From assembly GCA_014804695.1 (NCBI GenBank), contig JAAUZJ010000019.1, forward strand, positions 45,554 through 87,423: DNA of 41,870 bases, given 5' to 3'. The notes beneath the pieces are model-generated. The model was not told the DNA's origin, ran no database searches, and saw nothing but the letters and a program-made list of their open reading frames with translations. This DNA comes from Lachnospiraceae bacterium. GTDB lineage: Bacteria; Bacillota; Clostridia; Lachnospirales; Lachnospiraceae. Both the position numbers and the translations under genes were made by a program. Shown in pieces: positions 25,149 through 33,667 of the stretch; the stretch's first letter is position 1; each line of letters begins with the position of its first letter.

Positions 25149-25682
25149 ATTGGACTGATTTATTATCGTTATTTGTTAATTCTATTGCTCATAGCAGCAG
25201 TCTTTATGGACGTCAAATACGACAGAATATATAATGGCTGGATTACACTCGGTATTCTGCTGGGGTTATCACTTCGTATCTGGAAATGTGGATGGCACGA
25301 TATGGACAGCGCAGTAGCTGCGATGCTGCTTGCCTTCTGCATCTTATATCCAATCTATAGAATCAGTGCGCTGGGAGCCGGAGACGTAAAGTTATTTATT
25401 ATGGTCGGCAGTTTTCTATCGGTAAACCGTTTACTTCACGTGATGGTTGTATCATTTATCATTGGCGCGGTATTTTCCTTAGGAAAAATGATATCGGAAG
25501 CAAATTTCATGGAAAGAATGAAGTATCTGTCTTCTTATCTGAGGGATGTGCTCCGAAGTGGGCAATGGAAATTGTATGGAGAAAATCTTAAAGACGATTT
25601 TAAGAAATACAAAAGTAATAAAATACATTTTGCATTGCCGATTTGTTTAAGTGTGATGCTCGGGTTAGGAGGGATGTTTTGA
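25149..25682 (+). CDS. tadV: Tad prepilin peptidase (TadV/CpaA-like, A24), probable ATT start
   Basis: Aspartic membrane peptidase that removes the leader from Flp-type prepilins. It has the first catalytic Asp in AVFMDVKYDRI and the second in the GxGD motif ALGAGDVKLF, with about four to five membrane segments and a longer cytoplasmic C-terminus. Start choice: the strong site AGAGGTGATC (25137-25146) lies 3 bases before ATT 25149, giving the natural N-terminus (M)GLIYYRYLLILLL. The adjacent TTG (25150) is out of frame and hits TGA at once; TTG 25173 has no ribosome binding site. ATT initiation is rare (known in infC), so this is flagged. The 3' end overlaps tadZ in a TTGA junction. Confidence 0.85.
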   Translation: MGLIYYRYLLILLLIAAVFMDVKYDRIYNGWITLGILLGLSLRIWKCGWHDMDSAVAAMLLAFCILYPIYRISALGAGDVKLFIMVGSFLSVNRLLHVMVVSFIIGAVFSLGKMISEANFMERMKYLSSYLRDVLRSGQWKLYGENLKDDFKKYKSNKIHFALPICLSVMLGLGGMF

Positions 25683-26692
25683 AACAAAAAATATTTGTAG
25701 TCTGTGATCTGGAGGAAAACTATGCCTTCCGCATGGCGGAGTATATTTCGGATAAAATACCGATGTCATATAAACTGCATATTTTTACCCAGATAGAGAA
25801 ATTAAAAACTTTTTTGGAACAGAATAAAATCTCTATTTTATTAATTGCGGAGAGCGCAATGAGGAAACTGAAAGTAAATGTTGATATTCCGAATATTTTT
25901 GTACTGCAGGAAAGTGAAGAAAAAATGGAGACGGATTATCAGTGCATAAACAAATTCCAGAGTCCGGAAGAAGTAGTGAAAGAAATGGCGGAACAGATTA
26001 CGGAACTGGGGAATTGGCAGGATAATAGGACATTGTCGATGTGTAAGTCCAAGCTGATAGGAATTTATTCACCGGTAAAGAGGTGTTTACAAACTTCGTT
26101 TGCATTAACAATGGGACAGCTTCTATCAAGAGAGCATAAGACTCTGTATCTGAATTTTGAATGTTATTCCGGATTTTCGAGACTGCTTCATAGGGAGTTT
26201 TCGGCTGATATGATGGACATGGTGTACTATTTCAGATGCGCAAGAGAGAAATTTGCCATAAGACTGCCGTATATTGTGCAAAACATTAATGGACTGGATT
26301 TCATTCCGCCAGGGCGGTCAAATATTGATATGCAGGCTATTACAGGGGACAACTGGATTGAACTGTTAGAAGCAGTTGAAGAAATCAGTGATTATGAATA
26401 TCTGATCCTGGATTTAACAGATGGAATGAATGGTCTGTTTGAACTGCTGTCAAATTGCCATAAGATTTATACAATTACAAAAGATGACGGTTTTGCTATG
26501 GCTAAAATGAAGCAGTATGAAGAAATATTACAGTTAAATGAGATGGATGGCATTATAGGTAAAACTGTGAAATGCCGTTTTCCCTTTTTCAAAAAACTGC
26601 CGGAAGATTTAAATCTTATGACGCATGGAGAGTTTGCAGGCTATGTCAAAGCAATAATTCAAGAGGATTTATATGAAAAACAGACAGGATGA
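25679..26692 (+). CDS. tadZ: TadZ/CpaE-like atypical MinD-family protein
   Basis: A 337-aa protein at the position of TadZ, which localises the Tad machine at the pole. It has an N-terminal receiver-like half (1-110: KQKIFVVCDLEENYAF) and a ParA/MinD-like half (125-337). The expected KGGxGKT loop reads IYSPVKRCLQTS (129-140), lacking the glycines and catalytic Lys-Thr pair. An atypical nucleotide site is also reported for TadZ of Eubacterium rectale. A Walker B-like ILDLTDG occurs near 240. TTG 25679 has AGGAGGG exactly 5 bases upstream and overlaps the previous stop by 4 bases (translational coupling). The 3' end overlaps tadA by 20 bases. Confidence 0.82.
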   Translation: MKQKIFVVCDLEENYAFRMAEYISDKIPMSYKLHIFTQIEKLKTFLEQNKISILLIAESAMRKLKVNVDIPNIFVLQESEEKMETDYQCINKFQSPEEVVKEMAEQITELGNWQDNRTLSMCKSKLIGIYSPVKRCLQTSFALTMGQLLSREHKTLYLNFECYSGFSRLLHREFSADMMDMVYYFRCAREKFAIRLPYIVQNINGLDFIPPGRSNIDMQAITGDNWIELLEAVEEISDYEYLILDLTDGMNGLFELLSNCHKIYTITKDDGFAMAKMKQYEEILQLNEMDGIIGKTVKCRFPFFKKLPEDLNLMTHGEFAGYVKAIIQEDLYEKQTG

Positions 26693-27899
26693 AATACGTA
26701 GGGAATTAAAAAAGAGACTGACTGACAGTATTGATTATTCCAAGGAAATTTCTGATGAAGAGATGCGGGAATTAATAGATGAAATAATCATAAGAGATGG
26801 CAGGCAGATGTCGCTTAGCCTGACGGAAAAAGAAAATTTACGCAAGGAACTTTTTCATGCGGTCAGAAAGTTAGATGTATTGCAGGAGCTTATTGACGAT
26901 ACGGAAGTTACGGAAATAATGATTAACGGTCCTGAGCATATTTTTATCGAAAAAAAAGGTAAGCTATCCAGATTTGAACTTAAATTTGAGAGCAAGGAAA
27001 AATTAGATGATGTAATTCAGCAGATTGTGGCAGCCTGTAACAGGGTTGTAAACGAGGCGTCGCCCATAGTGGATGCTAGATTGGAAAACGGAGCCAGAGT
27101 TAATGTAGTGCTTGCGCCGGTGGCGTTAAATGGTCCGATTGTGACAATCCGCCGTTTCCCGGACGAACCGATTACTATGAAGAAGTTGATTGCTTTTGGC
27201 TCGCTTCCCGAGGAAGTGTGTAACTGGTTAGAAAAACTGGTACAGGCCAAGTACAATATTTTTATTAGTGGGGGCACCGGTTCCGGTAAGACTACGTTTT
27301 TAAATGCGTTGTCGAATTACATACCCAAAGAAGAGCGGATCATTACAATTGAAGACAGTGCGGAGCTGCAAATTTTGAACATTCCTAATATTGTCAGGAT
27401 GGAGACGCGGAATGCAAATGTAGAAGGCTGTAAGGAAATTAGTATTCGTGATCTGATAAAAGCCTCTCTTCGTATGAGACCGGACCGTATTATAGTAGGT
27501 GAAGTAAGAGGCGGGGAAGCATTTGATATGATGCAGTGTCTGAATACAGGGCATGACGGTTCTATGTCCACAGGACATGCCAACAGTTCCAAAGATATGC
27601 TTAGCAGGCTGGAGAACATGATCTTAATGGGAATGGATTTGCCCTTAAATGCAATAAGGCAGCAGATTGCATCTGGAATTGATATAATCATTCATTTAGG
27701 CAGGCTTAGGGATAAGTCCAGAAAGGTGCTTGAAATTGTGGAGGTGCTTGGATTTGAAAACGATAATATCGAGCTTAAGACTTTGTACAAATTTGAGGAA
27801 ACAGGTGAGGATGAAAATGGCAGGATATTGGGGGTATTGCAGCAAAAAGGAGAGTTAGAATATGTGGAAAAACTTAAAACCGCAGGAATCTATACGTAA
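26673..27899 (+). CDS. tadA: TadA/CpaF secretion ATPase
   Basis: Hexameric ATPase that powers Tad pilus assembly, 408 aa. The N-terminal domain has the family segment VTEIMINGPEHIFIEKKGKL. The RecA-like core has Walker A GGTGSGKTT (about 198-206), the Asp box EDSAEL, Walker B-like RIIVGEVRGGEA (about 270) and the His box STGHANSS. AGAGGAT precedes ATG 26673. It overlaps tadZ by 20 bases at the start and tadB by 38 bases at the end, in one tight operon. All motifs look intact, so this is the active motor of the locus. Confidence 0.96.
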   Translation: MKNRQDEIRRELKKRLTDSIDYSKEISDEEMRELIDEIIIRDGRQMSLSLTEKENLRKELFHAVRKLDVLQELIDDTEVTEIMINGPEHIFIEKKGKLSRFELKFESKEKLDDVIQQIVAACNRVVNEASPIVDARLENGARVNVVLAPVALNGPIVTIRRFPDEPITMKKLIAFGSLPEEVCNWLEKLVQAKYNIFISGGTGSGKTTFLNALSNYIPKEERIITIEDSAELQILNIPNIVRMETRNANVEGCKEISIRDLIKASLRMRPDRIIVGEVRGGEAFDMMQCLNTGHDGSMSTGHANSSKDMLSRLENMILMGMDLPLNAIRQQIASGIDIIIHLGRLRDKSRKVLEIVEVLGFENDNIELKTLYKFEETGEDENGRILGVLQQKGELEYVEKLKTAGIYT

Positions 27900-28641
27900 A
27901 GGTGTAGATTATGGAGAGTATAACTTAAGCGGCAGTGAATATATATTGTATTCTGCGGAAGGTCTTCTATTGTCAGGGATTATCAGTTATTTCTTTTATC
28001 GTTCCATATGGGCATTTCTAATATTGTCACCGTTTCTCATAATCTTTTTGAAAGTAAAGAAAAGGGAGCTTGCCGGAAAAAGAAAGCAAGAGCTGAATAT
28101 GCAGTTTAAGGATATGGTGTTATCGGTATCCGCTAACCAAAAGGCGGGATATTCCGTAGAAAATGCTTTTAGGGAAGCGTATAGGGATATGTCGATGTTA
28201 TATGGAAAGGAAAGTTATATATGCAGGGAACTGGATTATATAGCAAAGGGTCTGGATAATAACATTGTATTGGAAAAACTGTTATATGATCTGGCCGTAA
28301 GAAGCCATATTCAGGATATTATGCAGTTTGCGGATGTTTTCATTATTGCAAAAAGAAGCGGCGGGAATATGACTGAAATATTATCAGAAACCGCAGATAC
28401 AATTGAACAAAAAATTTCGGTAGATAAGGAAATACAAGTTTTAGTCAGTTCCAAAAAAATGGAGCAAAAGATCATGAACGTTGTTCCGTTTATAATTATT
28501 TTCTATATTGATATAACATCAAAAGGATTTTTTGATGCTCTGTATCATAATCTGATAGGAATTGTTGTTATGACAATCTGTCTTGCCATTTATCTGGCAG
28601 CGTTAATGATATCCAAAAAATTGGTTGAAATTGAGGTTTAA
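27862..28641 (+). CDS. tadB: TadB inner-membrane platform protein
   Basis: A 259-aa GspF-fold (T2SSF) platform protein. After an N-terminal pair of membrane segments (about 30-70) comes the cytoplasmic GspF domain (FKDMVLSVSANQKAGYSVENAFREAYRDM, later RSHIQDIMQFADVFIIAKRSGGNM), then two C-terminal membrane segments (about 205-255). AAAGGAG lies 8 bases before ATG 27862. It interacts with TadA and TadC in the known systems. It is shorter than typical proteobacterial TadB (~300 aa), mainly in the N-terminus. Confidence 0.9.
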   Translation: MWKNLKPQESIRKGVDYGEYNLSGSEYILYSAEGLLLSGIISYFFYRSIWAFLILSPFLIIFLKVKKRELAGKRKQELNMQFKDMVLSVSANQKAGYSVENAFREAYRDMSMLYGKESYICRELDYIAKGLDNNIVLEKLLYDLAVRSHIQDIMQFADVFIIAKRSGGNMTEILSETADTIEQKISVDKEIQVLVSSKKMEQKIMNVVPFIIIFYIDITSKGFFDALYHNLIGIVVMTICLAIYLAALMISKKLVEIEV

Positions 28642-28643
28642 GT

Positions 28644-30161
28644 ATGATTTATGTATATCTTATTATTTTACTGCTTTTTCTAATTTTGTTTATATGCGCA
28701 TCTAAGGAAAATGTGTCTGCATATACAGCGGGGATGATAAATAAGCCGTATCCCGGAGAAGTATTTTTCCTAAAGGCGGCCGTATGGTGTATGAGGGTAA
28801 AAGAAATGTGTACGGCCAGACTTGACAAGGACGGAAAACAGCATAATTCGATGCTGTATAAAGAGCAGTTATCCCAAAGCAGACTTGGTAAGAAATTAAA
28901 ATTATTGAATCCTGAAATATCTGAGAAACAGCAGATAAAGGATTTTTATATACGGCAGTATTCATTAGCACTGTTGGTTCTTTTTATCGGAAATATCTTT
29001 TCTTTGTGTATAGCTCTTAGCGAACAGACGGGAGGCGTTCTTAAGGATAATGAATACATTCAAAGAAATGCATATGGAAAAGGAAAGACAGAGCTTATGT
29101 TATCGGCGCAGGTAGAAGGAAGGGAAACGGAAGAAATTTCGTATGTCGTAGAGGAACAGAAGATTACGGAGGAAGAAATAGACGTATTGTATAAAAATGC
29201 CGTAGAACTTATTCCTGCACTTATTTTAGGTGAAAATAGCGGCCTTGATAAAGTAACAAAGGACTTAGCGCTGGTAAGTTCCATAGACGGTTATCCGTTT
29301 ACAATATCATGGGAAAGCAGCAGTTATTCTTTGGTTCATACGGACGGCTCGGTGCAGAATGAAGAACTGGAAGCACCGGAGGTAGTAACGCTGAGCGCCT
29401 GCTTTAAGTATGATGAAATTGAATTTGAAAATGTATTTCCCGTACAGATATGCCCTGTTGAATATACGGAAAGAGAGCTTTTTATAAAAAGGATAAAGAA
29501 TTCTTTAGAGGAGCAGAATCAGGCAAGCCGGACAGATGAGATATTTACCCTGCCTAAGAAAATAGGGGATGAAGATGTAACATGGAAGGAGGTGATACGG
29601 GGCAGCAGCGGTTATTTATTTCTGCTTATATGTGCGGCAGCGGTAATTGTGTTCGTTTCCCAGAACAAAGAAGTAGAGGAGAAACTGAAAAAGCGAAGCA
29701 AAGAGCTATTGCTGGATTATCCGGAAGTCGTCAACAAGCTCACTTTATATATGGGAGCCGGTATGACGATCCGCAATGCATTTCTAAAGATGGGGGAGGA
29801 TTATAAAAAGCAGAAAATCTCTGATCAAAAACGATATGTTTATGAAGAAATATTATTGCTTTGCCATGAACTGCAAAGCGGTGTATCGGAGACGGAGGCT
29901 TATACACATCTTGGAAAGCGGTGCAGTCTGCAGCAGTACATGAAGCTTAGCGCTATGTTGTCACAAAATATACGAAAAGGCAGCAATAATCTATTGCTGA
30001 TGATGCGTCAGGAAGCGTCAGATGCTTTTGAAGAGAGAAAAAATACGGCAAAGAAATTGGGAGAAGAAGCCGGAACCAAACTTCTTATTCCTATGATGAT
30101 GATGTTATGTATTGTTATGGTAATTATTATGATTCCGGCATATTTTTCCTTCTCGGCGTAA
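28644..30161 (+). CDS. tadC: TadC-like platform protein with inserted extracytoplasmic domain
   Basis: A 505-aa protein whose C-terminal ~190 residues are a GspF domain (LLDYPEVVNKLTLYMGAGMTIRNAF, then LGEEAGTKLLIPMMMMLCIVMVIIMI). Unlike standard TadC (about 300 aa), it has an N-terminal membrane segment, a linker, a second segment (about 109-126) and then a ~180-residue soluble domain (about 130-325) before the next membrane segment. The soluble domain has an acidic, beta-rich look (SYVVEEQKITEEEIDVLYKNA, YPFTISWESSSYSL) and probably lies outside the membrane. GAGGT precedes ATG 28644, 3 bases after tadB. The function of the insert is unknown. Confidence 0.85.
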   Translation: MIYVYLIILLLFLILFICASKENVSAYTAGMINKPYPGEVFFLKAAVWCMRVKEMCTARLDKDGKQHNSMLYKEQLSQSRLGKKLKLLNPEISEKQQIKDFYIRQYSLALLVLFIGNIFSLCIALSEQTGGVLKDNEYIQRNAYGKGKTELMLSAQVEGRETEEISYVVEEQKITEEEIDVLYKNAVELIPALILGENSGLDKVTKDLALVSSIDGYPFTISWESSSYSLVHTDGSVQNEELEAPEVVTLSACFKYDEIEFENVFPVQICPVEYTERELFIKRIKNSLEEQNQASRTDEIFTLPKKIGDEDVTWKEVIRGSSGYLFLLICAAAVIVFVSQNKEVEEKLKKRSKELLLDYPEVVNKLTLYMGAGMTIRNAFLKMGEDYKKQKISDQKRYVYEEILLLCHELQSGVSETEAYTHLGKRCSLQQYMKLSAMLSQNIRKGSNNLLLMMRQEASDAFEERKNTAKKLGEEAGTKLLIPMMMMLCIVMVIIMIPAYFSFSA

Positions 30162-30212
30162 GAGGCGCAATCTAAATTAATAAGAAAACAAACAGTAAAG
30201 GAGACAAAGGTA

Positions 30213-30401
30213 ATGAACAAATGCAAATTAAAAGGATTCAAAGATTTTCTTAAAGAAGAAGAGGGTATGGGCACAGTGGAAATCATTCTTATTATTGTGG
30301 TGCTTATAGGACTGGTAATTATCTTTAAAAACCAGCTTCGCAGTCTTGTGGAGAGTGTTTTTGAAAAAATTACTTCGGACAGTAATACGGTAATGTCATG
30401 A
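30213..30401 (+). CDS. Flp-type (type IVb) major pilin
   Basis: A 62-aa prepilin and the likely main pilus subunit. A basic leader ends in EEEG (to residue 18); the predicted cut is before M19, giving a mature N-terminus MGTVEIILIIVVLIGLV with Glu at +5, the hallmark of type IV pilins, in one hydrophobic helix. It resembles the Flp1-like family. GGAG precedes the ATG. The 51-base gap before it is the largest inside the upstream part of the operon and might allow separate mRNA processing. It overlaps the next gene at ATGA (30398-30401). Confidence 0.92.
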   Translation: MNKCKLKGFKDFLKEEEGMGTVEIILIIVVLIGLVIIFKNQLRSLVESVFEKITSDSNTVMS

Positions 30402-31831
30402 GAAAGGGATATATAACAGTCTTTTTGTCATTATCCCTTACACTGATTCTGTCCCTTGTGTTGACGGTAATAGAAGGGGCAAGGATCAGTGCAATAAGAA
30501 TGAAGTTTGAGTGTGTGACAGACATAGGAATGAATTCTGTTTTGGCAGAGTATCATAGGGAGTTATTGAAGCAATATGATCTGCTGTTTGTGGATACTTC
30601 TTATGGTACAGGGGCTCCGTCTGTTGAAAATACACAGGAGCATTTGAGAAATTATATGCAGAAAAATATGCAGGGGCAGAAGACAAGCATATTTCATAGC
30701 ACAAGGGATTTCCTGAATATGCAGGTGGGCACGACGGAACTCATAGAGTATTCCATTGCGTCAGATGACAGTGGAAATGTGTTAAAAAGGCAGGTTAGCG
30801 ATTATATGGCGGATTATCCGGCCGAAGGACTGATAAGTAAAATTACCGCTAATTCCGAGCAGGTTAGTTCTTCTCGTATGGATTCACGCGATATTGCAGG
30901 AGAACGTAATAAATATCAGAGAAAAATTGAGGAAATCGGATTACCGCAGAAAGAAGTTGAAGAGGGAGTATATGAAGATGTTCCGCTTAATAATCCGGCG
31001 GATATCGCTAATGCAACCCGCAGTATAGGGGTACTGAATCTGGTTATGGGAGACACTTCCGGTATCTCTAATGTAAAAGTGGATCTGAAAAACTACATTT
31101 CAAGGCGAACACTTATGATGGGCAGCGGAATGTGCAGTGATGCGGTGAGAGTATCGGGAGAGCCAAATGATATTTTATTTCTTATATATTTATTTGATAA
31201 ATGCGGATATTACGGTGAGGTTAAGGAAGATTCCCTTTTGCAGTATCAGATTGAATATATAATTGGCGGTAAGGATACCGACTGGCAGAATTTAGAGCAG
31301 ACAGCAAAAAAGCTTCTTCATATACGAGAAGTATCCAATATAATTTATATTTTGTCCGATACCTCTAAGATTGCGGAAGCGGAAGCAATGGCGTTAGGAC
31401 TTACTGCGGTGACTATGACGCCTGCTTTAGCGGAACCCGTAAAGTACACGATTTTGTTTGCATGGGCATATGTGGAAAGCTTGCAGGATGTTAAGTCACT
31501 GCTTAACGGCGGGCGGGTACCTATATATAAAACCGCGGCCGATTGGAAAACAGGAATTAACAGTATTAAAAATGTAAAGGGAAGTTTATCCGATAGTGAC
31601 AGCGGAAGAGGACTTAACTATAAGGAATATTTAGAAATTCTGCTTTTTCTGACGCCGGAGCATGACAGAACTTTTAGAGCAATGGATATTATGGAAATGG
31701 ATATTCGCAAAACTCCCGGAAATAGTGCTTTCAGGCTGGATGGATGTTTCGATACTTTTAAAGCGCACATGAGCATAACGAGCGGCTTTGGCTATAGCTA
31801 TGAGATGGAGCGGTTATATGGATTTTACTAA
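30398..31831 (+). CDS. DUF5702 Tad-associated surface protein
   Basis: A 477-aa protein with an N-terminal class III-like segment (RKGYITVFLSLSLTLILSLVLTVIEGARI) and a large extracytoplasmic part. The block RMKFECVTDIGMNSVLAEYHRELLKQYDLLFVDTSYG, here split into YHRELLKQYDLLFVD, is typical of DUF5702 proteins in clostridial Tad loci, where they take the place of TadG-like pseudopilins. The body is mainly helical, with one Cys pair (MCSD, FDKCG). It starts in a four-base ATGA overlap with the pilin gene, so the two are translationally coupled. Function is unknown; a tip or minor pilin role is inferred from location. Confidence 0.82.
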   Translation: MRKGYITVFLSLSLTLILSLVLTVIEGARISAIRMKFECVTDIGMNSVLAEYHRELLKQYDLLFVDTSYGTGAPSVENTQEHLRNYMQKNMQGQKTSIFHSTRDFLNMQVGTTELIEYSIASDDSGNVLKRQVSDYMADYPAEGLISKITANSEQVSSSRMDSRDIAGERNKYQRKIEEIGLPQKEVEEGVYEDVPLNNPADIANATRSIGVLNLVMGDTSGISNVKVDLKNYISRRTLMMGSGMCSDAVRVSGEPNDILFLIYLFDKCGYYGEVKEDSLLQYQIEYIIGGKDTDWQNLEQTAKKLLHIREVSNIIYILSDTSKIAEAEAMALGLTAVTMTPALAEPVKYTILFAWAYVESLQDVKSLLNGGRVPIYKTAADWKTGINSIKNVKGSLSDSDSGRGLNYKEYLEILLFLTPEHDRTFRAMDIMEMDIRKTPGNSAFRLDGCFDTFKAHMSITSGFGYSYEMERLYGFY

Positions 31832-31852
31832 GCTGAAAGGAGGTAAAAGAGG

Positions 31853-32776
31853 ATGCCCTTTTTACGGTTACACTTTAATAATAGAAAATATGCTAAAAAC
31901 AAATCGACAGTGAATTCTCTCCGGACACATCTTGATATTCTTTCTCAAAACGGACCGCTAAAAAGGGTGTCCTCTTTTACCTCGCGCAAGCTTAGAGCCT
32001 CTATGACCATTGAGGCAGCCATTGTATTGCCGTTGTTTATATTTTTTATGATACAGATTATGTCCGCAATAAATATGATAGGAGTACAAAGCAGGCTTGG
32101 CGCAGCGCTTCACCAGAGTGGGAATAAAATGGCATTTGCCGCTTATGTATACGAAAAAGCGTTTGATAATATACCGATTGACGGCATTGGCTCGGTGATT
32201 TTGACGGACTTGTATGCAAGGAATCAGGTTTTAAATTATGCCGGTAAAGAATATTTGAATAAATCCTGTATAAAAAACGGATCTGGTGGTATCAGCTTTA
32301 GCGGAACATCCATTATGGGCAGCCATGATACCATTGAAATTTACCTGTCTTATTATACACAGCCACTTTTTACAATTCTTGGTTTCGATGGTTTTGCTAT
32401 GAGCCAGTGTTATTATGGACGGGCCTGGACCGGATATGATGTACAAAGCAGTGTCAGCAATTTTAATGACGACGATCCAATGGTGTATGTGACGGAGACA
32501 GGAACGGTTTATCATACAAACCGAAACTGCACTTATCTGAATCCTTCCATAACATCGGTTGGTTATGATGATGTAGAAAATAGCAGAAACCAAGCAGGCG
32601 GAAGGTATTATCCATGCGAAATATGCGCCAAAGGAGCCTTGTCGGGAGTTGTTTATATTACCAATCAAGGAAACAGTTATCATGTATCAATTGGTTGTTC
32701 CGGTCTGAAAAGGACAATTTATACAATTCCGTTGTCTCAGGCAGGGGGAAGGGGAAAGTGTTCAAAATGCAGATAG
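31853..32776 (+). CDS. TadE-like pseudopilin with duplicated His/Cys module
   Basis: A 307-aa protein. About 50 basic residues precede the pseudopilin core ASMTIEAAIVLPLFIFFM (49-66, Glu54), the TadE signature. An extracytoplasmic domain follows to about 200. The C-terminal 100 residues contain two copies of a module: VYVTETGTVYH with C226 and CEIC (255-258), then VYITNQGNSYH with C282 and CSKC (303-306). In both the His is followed four residues later by a Cys. Similar VYxTxxGxxYHxxxCxxL...CxxC tails occur in other secreted clostridial proteins. This may bind metal or form disulfides. AGGAGG precedes the ATG by 9 bases. The 3' end overlaps the next gene by 10 bases. Confidence 0.82.
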   Translation: MPFLRLHFNNRKYAKNKSTVNSLRTHLDILSQNGPLKRVSSFTSRKLRASMTIEAAIVLPLFIFFMIQIMSAINMIGVQSRLGAALHQSGNKMAFAAYVYEKAFDNIPIDGIGSVILTDLYARNQVLNYAGKEYLNKSCIKNGSGGISFSGTSIMGSHDTIEIYLSYYTQPLFTILGFDGFAMSQCYYGRAWTGYDVQSSVSNFNDDDPMVYVTETGTVYHTNRNCTYLNPSITSVGYDDVENSRNQAGGRYYPCEICAKGALSGVVYITNQGNSYHVSIGCSGLKRTIYTIPLSQAGGRGKCSKCR

Positions 32777-33213
32777 GCAGCAGTGTTAATAAGATAGTAT
32801 TAATTTTTTTTCTTGGCATATGTGCGGTATTTGATATAAGAAAAAAGGAAATACCGGTCATTTTGATTCTGATAGGGATTGTTTTTTCATCCGGAATAAA
32901 TATATGGCAGATATATGATAAAAGTATAACCATTGCCGATGCAGGAGCAGCTCTTATTGTAGGTGTGTTTATGATATGTGTAAGCTTTTGTACAAGAGAA
33001 AGAATCGGATATGGCGACGGTTTAATATTGATCGTATCGGGGCTTATGCTTGGCATTTATCAATGTTTTCTGGGGCTTTGTATAAGTCTGGTCTTTTCAT
33101 CGGTTTGCGCGTTGTTTTTGCTGATGACGCATAAGGTGGACAAAGACAGTGGACTGCCGTTTGTTCCGTTTCTTACTGTTGGAATGGGGGTGAGTTTTTT
33201 TGTGCAAATATAA
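32767..33213 (+). CDS. Second A24 prepilin peptidase
   Basis: A 148-aa membrane protein with the two catalytic aspartates of type IV prepilin peptidases: AVFDIRKKEIP near the N-terminus and GYGDGLILI (GxGD) in the middle, plus about five hydrophobic segments. It lacks the methyltransferase domain, as is usual for the short TadV class. It differs clearly from the peptidase at the head of the operon and sits between the two TadE-like genes, so it may be dedicated to them; that is inferred. ATG 32767 follows AGGGGAAAG and overlaps the upstream gene by 10 bases. Confidence 0.88.
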   Translation: MQIGSSVNKIVLIFFLGICAVFDIRKKEIPVILILIGIVFSSGINIWQIYDKSITIADAGAALIVGVFMICVSFCTRERIGYGDGLILIVSGLMLGIYQCFLGLCISLVFSSVCALFLLMTHKVDKDSGLPFVPFLTVGMGVSFFVQI

Positions 33214-33667
33214 GCAAAGATGCAATGCGTTAAAAGGTTATATGACACTTGAGGCGAGTTTCATTATGCCTTGGGTAATCTTTCTGTTTGCATTTTTAAT
33301 TTATGCATGTTTTTATCTTTATGATAAGTGTGTTTTGTTTCAGGATGCTTATGTGTTAGCCCTGCGTGGGAGCGTGCAGAAAGAGGAAGCAGAAGTGCTT
33401 GAATATGTTAATGGGCATATGAGTAAGCAGTTTGGAAGTAAGTATTTTGGGGTAGGAAGAGTTGAGGGGAGAGTGGAAAAATCCAAGACGGAAATAAAGG
33501 TTATCGGGAGTTGCAGCGTGAAGATACCGTTTGACAATTTTTTAACATTCTCAAAAGAAGGCGGTTGGCAGATTTCTATGCAGGCGGCGGCACAGATAAT
33601 TAATCCGACCAAGGTGATCCGTAAGTGCAGGATGGCGGAAAATATTATAGAAAAGGTAGGTGGATGA
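33200..33667 (+). CDS. TadE/TadF-like pseudopilin
   Basis: A 155-aa protein with a short basic leader and the pseudopilin core YMTLEASFIMPWVIFLFAFLI (split; Glu18), followed by a small extracytoplasmic domain with beta pattern (GRVEGRVEKSKTEIKVIGSC). It belongs to the same minor-pilin class as the gene at 31853 but without the Cys module. The start is TTG 33200 after GGGGGTGAG, overlapping the peptidase gene by 14 bases; the first ATG (33242) is an alternative but would remove the leader. The 3' end overlaps the FHA gene in an ATGA junction. Confidence 0.82.
   Translation: MCKYKQRCNALKGYMTLEASFIMPWVIFLFAFLIYACFYLYDKCVLFQDAYVLALRGSVQKEEAEVLEYVNGHMSKQFGSKYFGVGRVEGRVEKSKTEIKVIGSCSVKIPFDNFLTFSKEGGWQISMQAAAQIINPTKVIRKCRMAENIIEKVGG

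Noticed and set aside
33200..33248. Out-of-frame GTG at 33202 as start of the second TadE-like gene
   Set aside because: It is out of frame with the pseudopilin; TTG 33200 is in frame and spaced correctly from GGGGGTGAG.
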